Assembly: GCA_026014515.1 (NCBI GenBank)
Contig: JAOZIG010000493.1
Location: forward strand, 1-8,987
From: Candidatus Bathyarchaeota archaeon
GTDB lineage: Archaea; Thermoproteota; Bathyarchaeia; TCS64
Direction of reading: 5' to 3'
Length of the DNA: 8,987 bases
Position 1 is the first letter of the stretch, and every line of letters begins with the position of its first letter. Made by a program: the position numbers and the translations under genes. The notes beneath the pieces are model-generated. The model was not told the DNA's origin and ran no database searches. It saw only the letters and a program-made list of their open reading frames with translations. Below are positions 1 through 5,772 of this stretch, piece after piece.

Positions 1-2219
1 TCCCTGAGCTGCATCACAATGACTCGGTCAGTCTCGAGCACCGAGAAATTACCTCTGAAGCCCCCATAAACACTGTATGGGTCTCTAACCGGCTTTATCT
101 CCGCGGTCATCTCATTGATCTCCCTCTGAAGATCAATAAAGTCTCCCAGCCCAGGATAGTTGCTTATCTCGGTCATCTTTTCCTGAAGATACTCCTGTGT
201 TACAAGGCTCTCGCTTCCATCCAAGCCACTCAGATAGCCCTTGTAGACATCCCTGAACTCATCGAACATGAACAAAAGCTCCCTGTACTGCTCCATCTCT
301 TGAACCAGTCTGCTCGCCTTGCTGTTGACACCTATGATGAATTCATATTTCTCGATCTCAAAATCGTAAAGGTTCAGTATGTATTGCCGAGTCTCCTCAT
401 TGATGAAGCTCATATCCTCTGCTTGGTAGATGAAGTTGTTCAAGTCTCGCTCAATATAGTCGCAAAACGCCTCGGTCTCATCTAGGCTGAGGGAGTCTCC
501 GAAGGTGTTAGGTAGCTTGTTTGAGTTAATGGTTACACGTTGTTGGTTAACAGTCTCGTATGGTAGGTATGCGCTGTTTATGCTTGAGACATACGCTTCG
601 ACTTCCTCTTGTTTACCTCTAACCTCATTCAACTTGTTGACTATCTGCTGAGCCTCGTATGTCTTACCATAAGCATAGTTATCAAATCCAGCCAAGTAAT
701 CATAGAGGGCCATAAGATTCTCAGCGGCGTCTCTGCTATCCTCTGGTGTCGAGAAGAGAGTCGAGAAACCGGTCTGAAGCCATGTTGCGATGCCCGTGTC
801 GTCCTCATACATTGGCTCGCTTTCTCGCGCTGCGTTTACCAAGTCGAATATCTTCTGGGCGTCACTTTGGATCGCTGCTGGGTGGCTTAGAAGTGGTTGG
901 TACCAGCTATAGTCCGAGTCCTGTATTGTATCGAGTACCCAGTGGTCTGAGTATGAGTATGGATAGGTTATGGAATAGGTCATCTGTCTTTGAGTATTGT
1001 CTAGGATGTCTATGCTTGGGATGTCAACTGAGATATAGTTCATATCGACGGGGTAATAGTCATCAAAGGTTATCGAGTTATACTCAGAGAGCAGATCATC
1101 CACTGATTGACTCCAAGCATTGATCTTCTGGTTAAACGCATTGACAACCTGTCTCCGTGTCTCGTACTCTGATAAGTCAAACGTGTTATAGTACTCGACG
1201 AACTCGTTATAGCTCCGAGTGTAGGGCAATGAATCTTGGTTGTCCTCAGCTAGTTTATCTAGGGTCTGCTGGTACTGCTCCTCCGCCGCTGCCAGTATCT
1301 CGTGTTTTGTGCCGTTATAATCGTCCCACGTGATCAGTCCACCAAGAACGTTGTCTAGGTTAGCATCCAAGGCCTCAATATATTCGCCTTCATCAAATAT
1401 CGCCGCGCTGCTAAGCCCGGGGATATCCACTTTACATGCAGCGTCAATGTGGGCATTCACACGTACAATGTTGTTCTGTATGGACTCTATCTCTCCATGT
1501 ATCGCGTAGACGCTTGTCTCCAACTTGGCTAACTGGTTGAGCTTGTTTTGTATCTCAACGACAATATACATCTGCTCAGTTATGATGGCGTTTTGTCTCG
1601 CCACGTTCATGTTTCTTACATCCCAGCGTTTCTGGATGTAGTTCGCGTCGCTATACTCCCAGTACCTGTCATTAAAGTCGCTGAGATACCAGCTTAACTG
1701 GAAATGAAGCCAAGTGTCAGAGGTGAAATACCCTTCAATATCGTATGTAAACTTGAGCATGGTCATGAAAGTAATATACCACGTGAGGGCGTTCTGCTTC
1801 CCGATATTCCACTTGGCAGTCTGTATCGCCTCCTGAGCCTTAGCTATGGCTTCACTCATTTGATTAGCCACCTCACCGTAATCAACATCTAACCCGATCT
1901 CAAGCTGCCCAACGTGATCCGGAGTATACGCCGGGTCATCTTGCCGTATCTTTACTATCTGTCTGTAGAGGTAATCCTCCTCAAGGAGCCTCTGAAGCCT
2001 CTCATTTATGCTGCCTATGAGTTGTCTGGCTTCCTCGCTATTTCCGTCCTGAATGTGATCGTATAAGAGATGGATATCAGAGTTTATTGACGTGATTTCG
2101 TTGTCTATTTCTCTTTTCCATGACTCTGTGTTTGGATTTGTTGCTTGAACCGGTATGACCGGTAGAAGGAACAGGTAAAGGTGCAAGAGTAGTACGATAC
2201 TCTTCCTAACTGTATTCAT
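1..2219 (-). CDS. Large secreted, mostly alpha-helical protein of unknown function (C-terminus beyond window)
   Basis: An open frame runs from the ATG at 2219 to the left edge without a stop, giving 739 codons, so the C-terminus is missing. Residues 1-26 form a classical signal peptide: a basic start (Arg5, Lys6), a Leu-rich core at 8-19, and a likely cleavage after V-Q-A at 26, so the mature protein should lie outside the membrane. No second strongly hydrophobic segment is visible in this part. Residues about 27-370 and 450-715 are rich in Glu, Gln, Lys, Leu and Ala and look like long helices or coiled coil. Between them, about 380-445 is rich in Tyr, Pro and Asp and looks like a folded, possibly beta insertion. 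Residues about 715-739 again change character (Gly, aromatic, Val). Only two Cys occur (262, 586). Two N-glycosylation sequons are visible (NGT, NFS). I do not recognise the family. A surface or cell-wall role is a guess from the signal peptide; an anchor may lie in the missing part. Confidence 0.85.
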   Translation of the reverse strand, partial: MNTVRKSIVLLLHLYLFLLPVIPVQATNPNTESWKREIDNEITSINSDIHLLYDHIQDGNSEEARQLIGSINERLQRLLEEDYLYRQIVKIRQDDPAYTPDHVGQLEIGLDVDYGEVANQMSEAIAKAQEAIQTAKWNIGKQNALTWYITFMTMLKFTYDIEGYFTSDTWLHFQLSWYLSDFNDRYWEYSDANYIQKRWDVRNMNVARQNAIITEQMYIVVEIQNKLNQLAKLETSVYAIHGEIESIQNNIVRVNAHIDAACKVDIPGLSSAAIFDEGEYIEALDANLDNVLGGLITWDDYNGTKHEILAAAEEQYQQTLDKLAEDNQDSLPYTRSYNEFVEYYNTFDLSEYETRRQVVNAFNQKINAWSQSVDDLLSEYNSITFDDYYPVDMNYISVDIPSIDILDNTQRQMTYSITYPYSYSDHWVLDTIQDSDYSWYQPLLSHPAAIQSDAQKIFDLVNAARESEPMYEDDTGIATWLQTGFSTLFSTPEDSRDAAENLMALYDYLAGFDNYAYGKTYEAQQIVNKLNEVRGKQEEVEAYVSSINSAYLPYETVNQQRVTINSNKLPNTFGDSLSLDETEAFCDYIERDLNNFIYQAEDMSFINEETRQYILNLYDFEIEKYEFIIGVNSKASRLVQEMEQYRELLFMFDEFRDVYKGYLSGLDGSESLVTQEYLQEKMTEISNYPGLGDFIDLQREINEMTAEIKPVRDPYSVYGGFRGNFSVLETDRVIVMQLR

Positions 2220-2241
2220 CGAGACCCAGATCCAATTACCC

Positions 2242-2256
2242 ATTTTAGTATATTAA
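2242..2256 (-). promoter_or_regulatory. Putative TATA region for the secreted-protein gene
   Basis: On the minus strand an AT-rich stretch (TTAATATA followed by ACTAAAAT) lies 23-37 bp before the ATG at 2219. Either half would place the transcript start within about 0-8 nt of the ATG, and no SD is visible, so a leaderless or near-leaderless mRNA is likely. This rests on position and composition only. Confidence 0.35.
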
Positions 2257-2272
2257 TAGTGCCAGATTGTAG

Positions 2273-2288
2273 ATATTTAGCTAAATAT
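2273..2288. promoter_or_regulatory. Perfect 16-bp palindrome, candidate operator
   Basis: ATATTTAGCTAAATAT is identical to its own reverse complement. It is flanked by direct TGTAGA copies at 2268-2273 and 2288-2293. A further half-site, ATATTTA, occurs at 2300-2306. It sits in the intergenic region between two divergent genes, upstream of both predicted TATA boxes, as expected for a dimeric regulator site. The regulator is unknown, and AT-rich palindromes can arise by chance. Confidence 0.45.
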
Positions 2289-2320
2289 GTAGACCCAACA
2301 TATTTACTTCTATACCTTAA

Positions 2321-2338
2321 GAAAATTCATTAAAATAC
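2321..2338 (+). promoter_or_regulatory. Putative BRE/TATA promoter of the DNPH1-like gene
   Basis: A purine/A-rich BRE-like stretch (GAAAAT, 2321-2326) precedes a TATA-like TTAAAATAC (2330-2338). The TATA centre lies about 23 bp before the ATG at 2357, so transcription should begin at or next to the start codon. No SD is seen upstream of the ATG, consistent with a leaderless mRNA. Confidence 0.5.
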
Positions 2339-2356
2339 CAAACACAATAAACGTCT

Positions 2357-2779
2357 ATGAAAATCTACTTCGCCGGAAGCATCAGAGGCGGTGAACCAGA
2401 CCGTGAATGGTTCCAGCAACTCACCCAACACATCAAACAATACGCTCAGGTAATGACCGAGCACAGCTTCGACTTCAGCTACGATGAGGAGATCAAGAAA
2501 GACGATGTCTGGATTTACACCACTGATATGGGGTGGCTACGGGAATCAGATGCCTTGATCGCTGAGGTTACCGCTCCTAGTCTCGGCGTAGGTTATGAGA
2601 TTGCTAAGGCTGAGGAATGGGGGATACCTGTACTAATGTTGTACTGTGATTCACCGAACCGTGCCCCATCCGCCATGCTCAACGGCAACAAAAACCTACC
2701 AATGATCACCTACAACGAGAAAAAAGAAGCACTAGAAGCCATAGACGGCTTCATCAAGGGGATACGCCAAGGCGCTTAA
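2357..2779 (+). CDS. DNPH1/Rcl-family 2'-deoxynucleoside 5'-phosphate N-hydrolase (nucleoside 2-deoxyribosyltransferase superfamily)
   Basis: At 140 aa this is a compact, full-length member of the nucleoside 2-deoxyribosyltransferase fold and closest in pattern to DNPH1/Rcl. These enzymes cleave the N-glycosidic bond of deoxynucleoside monophosphates; human DNPH1 removes 5-hydroxymethyl-dUMP from the nucleotide pool. Aligned from memory to rat Rcl, the key residues are all present with the right spacing: Tyr4, the phosphate-loop Ser8-Ile9-Arg10 in FAGSIRGG, Asp57, Ser75, the nucleophile Glu81 in PSLGVGYE, and Ser105. That favours a nucleotide monophosphate substrate over a free nucleoside. 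No signal peptide or membrane segment is seen, so it should be cytoplasmic. The ATG has no SD and a TATA-like box about 23 bp upstream, supporting this start. Its last 26 bp overlap the end of the convergent TPR gene. The exact base substrate is inferred, not shown. Confidence 0.9.
   Translation: MKIYFAGSIRGGEPDREWFQQLTQHIKQYAQVMTEHSFDFSYDEEIKKDDVWIYTTDMGWLRESDALIAEVTAPSLGVGYEIAKAEEWGIPVLMLYCDSPNRAPSAMLNGNKNLPMITYNEKKEALEAIDGFIKGIRQGA
2720..2725 (-). terminator. Possible U-run terminator of the TPR gene
   Basis: Read on the minus strand, a run of six T within a pyrimidine-rich stretch lies about 30 nt after the TPR stop codon. Archaeal termination often uses such U-runs without a hairpin. 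It falls inside the convergent DNPH1-like gene and could simply encode Lys codons there. Confidence 0.3.
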
Positions 2780-3665
2780 GCTCAGCCTCGGCACACAGAT
2801 AGACTCCACCGGTCCAGCTGCCATTCTTGATAATCTCACGATACACCTCTATAGCCTTCTCTGTCTCTCCCTTTGCCATGTAGAGGTTACCTATTGCCTG
2901 TGCACGGGTCATGAATCGTATTGTGCCCTCGCTTCTTGCCTTCTCAAGCAGTTCCTCTGGTGTCGTATAGCCCTTGTACATGAGTAGGGTCTCGTAGTAG
3001 TCACCTACCTCGATTAGCTCCCTATCTGGCTCGATGAGGTCCAGTAGTTTTTCGGCCTCACGCCATCTGCCTAATCGGATCAAAGGCATGTATAACCAGT
3101 GGCTCGTGGCTATTTTGCTCTCAAGGTTATCAGCAGCAGCCATACAGTCCCTGTAAGCCTCTACTGCCTTCTCGTACTGCCCAGCCGCGTAATATGTGAA
3201 GCCTTGATGATAGTAGACGTTCCAGTTGAAGCTGGAGACACCCATCTTGTTCTCACTCTTACCACCACTCGCATACAACTCAGGCTCATCAGGGCGATCC
3301 CTGATCAACTCAGCCGCCTTCTCAAAGTCACGGATAGCTAACTCGATGCGTCTAAGGATCACGAACCTGTGTCCCCTGAACCTGTAGAAACGTGGATCAT
3401 CAGGCCACTTCTCCACTCCTAGACTGTAATGGGATGCTGCTTCCAAAAAGTTGCCCAGAATACCTGTTCTGCGTCCCAGCCATAGGAGTTTCTCAGGGTT
3501 CTCCTGATCCTTCTCATAGTCAAAGAAAGCCCTGCTATAGTTGTTTTCAAGTTCTCTTAACTTAGCCTCATAGGCTTCTGGGTCTGTTGGCAGCCATAAC
3601 TGTATGGGGCTCTTGTAGAGGGGTTCTCCGAATAGGCTGAAGGTCTCGGGTGGCTCCGGGTTCAT
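2754..3665 (-). CDS. Tetratricopeptide repeat (TPR) protein
   Basis: This 303-aa protein is made of helix-turn-helix TPR-like units. Clear ones lie at about 57-90, 91-124, 148-180 and 253-285, with the usual small and aromatic pattern and a Pro-Asp-Asp or Asn ending some units. More diverged units fill 186-245. The N-terminus has an extended stretch containing SLFGEPLY before the first repeat. From memory, bacterial TPR proteins share this N-terminal motif, the W-L-G-R-R-T segment (62-67) and the H-W-L-Y-M segment (189-193), so it may belong to a conserved family rather than being a generic TPR. No signal peptide or membrane segment is visible, so a cytoplasmic protein-binding scaffold is the best inference; the partner is unknown. 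The ATG at 3665 lies about 27 bp downstream of a TATA-like box and lacks an SD. The gene ends inside the DNPH1-like gene and diverges from galK. Confidence 0.88.
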   Translation of the reverse strand: MNPEPPETFSLFGEPLYKSPIQLWLPTDPEAYEAKLRELENNYSRAFFDYEKDQENPEKLLWLGRRTGILGNFLEAASHYSLGVEKWPDDPRFYRFRGHRFVILRRIELAIRDFEKAAELIRDRPDEPELYASGGKSENKMGVSSFNWNVYYHQGFTYYAAGQYEKAVEAYRDCMAAADNLESKIATSHWLYMPLIRLGRWREAEKLLDLIEPDRELIEVGDYYETLLMYKGYTTPEELLEKARSEGTIRFMTRAQAIGNLYMAKGETEKAIEVYREIIKNGSWTGGVYLCAEAELKRLGVSP

Positions 3666-3686
3666 GGATATTTCAGTGTATTCCTT

Positions 3687-3698
3687 GTTTTAATATGA
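3687..3698 (-). promoter_or_regulatory. TATA-like box of the TPR gene, possibly shared with galK
   Basis: On the minus strand CATATTAAAAC is centred about 27 bp before the TPR ATG at 3665, predicting a leaderless transcript. The same AT block reads TTTTAATATG on the plus strand. There it could start galK transcription near 3718, giving a leader of about 30 nt that contains the galK SD. Confidence 0.45.
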
Positions 3699-3710
3699 TT
3701 GGAGTCGGGG

Positions 3711-3718
3711 TTAAATAC
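3711..3718 (+). promoter_or_regulatory. Alternative TATA-like box for galK
   Basis: TTAAATAC resembles the TTAAAATAC box upstream of the DNPH1-like gene. It would start transcription near 3740, leaving only about 8 nt before the TTG and placing the SD at the very 5' end. Which of the two boxes is used cannot be settled from sequence. Confidence 0.35.
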
Positions 3719-3739
3719 GGGATAGGGGCTGGTTTTCTG

Positions 3740-3743
3740 GGAG
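3740..3743 (+). promoter_or_regulatory. SD supporting the TTG start of galK
   Basis: GGAG lies 4 nt before the TTG at 3748, a workable SD spacing. It supports the non-ATG start, for which there is no in-frame ATG alternative ahead of the conserved sugar-binding motif. Confidence 0.5.
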
Positions 3744-3747
3744 AGAC

Positions 3748-4863
3748 TTGAGCATCGCCGAGATACACCAAACACGTTACGGCTCAGAGCCCGACGGAGT
3801 CTACAAGGCACCGGGGCGCGTCAACCTCATCGGGGAACACACAGACTACAATGATGGCTACGTTTTCCCCACACCCATCAGCCGCCACATTGAAGTATCA
3901 ATAAAGAAACGCGATGATCAACACATCAACCTCCATTCTCACGATTTCCGAGATGATGCAAGCTACAAGACAGAAGGCTACGCAGTTGACCCAGAGCACC
4001 ACTGGGCAAACTATGTTCTCGGAGTAGTCCAAGCACTACAAAAACGAGGCCATAGTCTCGGCGGCTTTGATATGTGCATAAAAGGCGATGTACCCATAGG
4101 AGCAGGGCTCAGTAGCAGCGCTGCTTTAGAGACAGCCGTTGTACGAAGCCTCAAAGACCAGTTTAAGCTTGACCTTGACCCTGTTGATGCCGCGTACGTG
4201 GGTAAAGAGTGTGAAAACAACTTTGTCGGTGTCCAGTCTGGTATCATGGACCAGTTTGTAAGCAGCCTCGGAGAGTATGGGAAAGCCCTATTCATCGACT
4301 GTAGAACCAACGAGTATAGCCTTCACGGTCTCACTGATGATGTACGGGTTGTTATAGTCAACAGCATGATGGACCGGTCTCTGGCTGGCTCAGAGTACAA
4401 CATCAGACACGCCCAATGTACCGAAGCCGTGGATATCATCAAAAAAACGTACCCCGAAGTCAAGGCTCTCCGAGACGTAACCGAGGAAATGTTACTCGAA
4501 CAATGGGGAAACCTCCCTAAACTCATTGCACGCAGGGCACGACACGTGGTAACCGAGAACACCCGTGTACTAGAATCAACAAAACTATTGGATATTGGTG
4601 ATATGCTCGGCTTCGGGGAACTCATGTACGACAGCCACGACAGCCTTCAACACGACTATGAGGTATCCTCAAAACACCTTGATTTACTCGTCGATTACAC
4701 CATGGACCTTGATGGAGTCCTTGGAGCGAGACTCACTGGAGCTGGTTTCGGTGGCTGTACCGTGAATCTCGTAGAGGTTGATTGTGTTGATGAGTTCACA
4801 GAGGAGATCACTGAGAGGTACTTCAACCGCACAGCCAAGCGTTGTGAGGTCTACTTAGCCTAG
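3748..4863 (+). CDS. galK: Galactokinase (GHMP kinase family)
   Basis: This 371-aa protein, a normal length for the family, phosphorylates alpha-D-galactose to galactose 1-phosphate with ATP in the cytoplasm, the first committed step of the Leloir pathway. The galactokinase signature GRVNLIGEHTDYNDG is at 23-37, with Arg24, Glu30, His31 and Asp33 at the sugar site. The GHMP phosphate loop PIGAGLSSS is at 116-124, the catalytic base Asp168 is in GIMDQF, and the third GHMP motif LTGAGFGG is at 329-336. All catalytic residues are intact. The start is TTG at 3748, backed by a GGAG SD. The N-terminus before the signature is about 20 residues, slightly longer than I recall for Pyrococcus-type enzymes. 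No galT or galE lies nearby, so the gene stands alone in this window. Its end overlaps the convergent PadR-fusion gene by 9 bp. Specificity for galactose over a related amino sugar is inferred from the family signature. Confidence 0.95.
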   Translation: MSIAEIHQTRYGSEPDGVYKAPGRVNLIGEHTDYNDGYVFPTPISRHIEVSIKKRDDQHINLHSHDFRDDASYKTEGYAVDPEHHWANYVLGVVQALQKRGHSLGGFDMCIKGDVPIGAGLSSSAALETAVVRSLKDQFKLDLDPVDAAYVGKECENNFVGVQSGIMDQFVSSLGEYGKALFIDCRTNEYSLHGLTDDVRVVIVNSMMDRSLAGSEYNIRHAQCTEAVDIIKKTYPEVKALRDVTEEMLLEQWGNLPKLIARRARHVVTENTRVLESTKLLDIGDMLGFGELMYDSHDSLQHDYEVSSKHLDLLVDYTMDLDGVLGARLTGAGFGGCTVNLVEVDCVDEFTEEITERYFNRTAKRCEVYLA

Positions 4864-5697
4864 TTTCTCAAATATACCCATGACCATTCCACGTGTTATC
4901 TTAAAAAACAGGGTCTTCAAGCCTTTTTTAGCCATTACTTCGTCAAGGTTATAGGGCAAACCGCTCTTGCTGTGGCTGGGCATGTATATCTTGTAGAGGT
5001 CATCCCGTATAGTGTCCTCTTCCCGTGCCATAATATCACAGACAACTAGTCTGCCTCCTGTTTTTAGCACCCTGATGGCGGTTGAGAAACTCCAACCCAT
5101 GTTTAACTCAAAGACGTTGAATAGCAACAGGACAACATCAACCTCACCATCTGGGAAAGCATCTACCTTTTCCTTGTCAAGAAGCTCAACAGAGTCTAGT
5201 TCCTCTGATTTTATCCACTCAGTTAACAGATTATCAAACTCAGGGTTGGTGTTCACCAGCATATATCTTCCATCGGGTCTAGTCTGGTCGATGGTCTTAC
5301 GTCTGAGCTTCTCCATCAACAAACTAGAGACATCGAGAACCGTCTCACCGGGCTGTAGATTGGTCTTCTCAACGATCTCCTCAAGGTACGGGTGGAGATA
5401 ATCGAGACTGATATGTCTGAAGATGTAGAGATACTCCATCAAGTTATCAATGACAGCGTGTTTCCCCTGCTCAGTGATCGTGTAATATATTCGGTTGGCG
5501 CCTACCCGCGCCTCCTCTCTGCTGCTGATGTAGTCTTGTTCTTCCAGTCTGCGTAACGCTGGATAGAGTTGACCCGGTTTAACATCCTTTCCCTCAAAAC
5601 GGAGCCGACGTTGTATCTCCAAACCGTAGTATTCCTCGCGCCATAGGATCATTAGAATCGCCTGCTGGAGGCTGCCGAGGGATCGAGAAGAAGCCAT
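4855..5697 (-). CDS. PadR-family winged-helix regulator fused to a degenerate class I methyltransferase-like domain
   Basis: This 280-aa fusion has an N-terminal PadR DNA-binding domain at about 8-95, with the hallmarks YGLEIQRRL (24-32), GQLYPALRRLEEQ (42-54) and YYTITEQGK (71-79). PadR proteins are usually repressors released by small ligands. Residues about 100-280 follow the class I SAM methyltransferase order: strand 1 GETVLDVSS (117-125), strand 4 EVDVVLLLFNVFEL (185-198), the post-motif VLKTGGRLVVCD (210-221), and a C-terminal hairpin ending near GMVMGIFEK. The glycine-rich SAM loop expected after VLDV is replaced by SSLLMEK, and the acidic residue expected after strand 2 is absent (VNTNPE, 148-153). 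Catalysis is therefore doubtful, and a ligand-sensing or dimerising role is more likely. It is divergent from the phosphotransferase-exporter pair with 75 bp between starts, suggesting it controls them and itself. The ATG has no SD, and an AT box lies about 30 bp upstream. Confidence 0.88.
   Translation of the reverse strand: MASSRSLGSLQQAILMILWREEYYGLEIQRRLRFEGKDVKPGQLYPALRRLEEQDYISSREEARVGANRIYYTITEQGKHAVIDNLMEYLYIFRHISLDYLHPYLEEIVEKTNLQPGETVLDVSSLLMEKLRRKTIDQTRPDGRYMLVNTNPEFDNLLTEWIKSEELDSVELLDKEKVDAFPDGEVDVVLLLFNVFELNMGWSFSTAIRVLKTGGRLVVCDIMAREEDTIRDDLYKIYMPSHSKSGLPYNLDEVMAKKGLKTLFFKITRGMVMGIFEKLG
4924..4929 (+). terminator. Possible U-run terminator of galK
   Basis: Six T in a row lie about 60 nt after the galK stop, inside the convergent PadR-fusion gene. 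Archaeal termination at U-runs makes this a candidate 3' end, but there is no other support and it also encodes Lys codons on the other strand. Confidence 0.2.
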
Positions 5698-5701
5698 ATT
5701 A

Positions 5702-5713
5702 TATCGTATGATA
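5702..5713. promoter_or_regulatory. Candidate PadR operator in the shared promoter region
   Basis: TATCGTATGATA matches its reverse complement at 10 of 12 positions, with perfect TATC/GATA arms. A further GATAA copy follows at 5715-5719. It lies between the predicted TATA box and the ATG of the PadR-fusion gene, where binding would block transcription. PadR proteins commonly bind short inverted repeats near their own promoter. Binding is inferred. Confidence 0.4.
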
Positions 5714-5724
5714 AGATAATTCTG

Positions 5725-5733
5725 CTTTTAACG
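5725..5733 (-). promoter_or_regulatory. TATA-like box of the PadR fusion, possibly also used by the phosphotransferase gene
   Basis: CGTTAAAAG on the minus strand is centred about 30 bp before the ATG at 5697, predicting a near-leaderless mRNA. On the plus strand the same block reads CTTTTAACG. It is the only good AT box ahead of the gene at 5773, where it would give a leader of about 18 nt. The two divergent promoters may therefore overlap. Confidence 0.4.
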
Positions 5734-5772
5734 TTTGAGCCCTGCCTGATAACCAAGAAAAGTGTAAAAAAG

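Noticed and set aside
746..1123. 125-aa plus-strand open frame inside the secreted-protein region
   Set aside because: The minus strand carries a continuous 739-codon frame with signal peptide and protein-like composition. The plus frame is Arg/Ser-rich and low in plausibility.
1..2200. Frequent GTCTC/GAGAC pentamers in the secreted-protein gene
   Set aside because: They have no regular spacing or fixed flanks and fit common codons such as GAG followed by AC-starting codons. They also occur in other genes here, so they are not a repeat array.
4855..5697. Annotation as an active SAM-dependent methyltransferase
   Set aside because: The SAM-binding glycine loop and the acidic residue after strand 2 are not visible, so enzyme activity should not be assumed.
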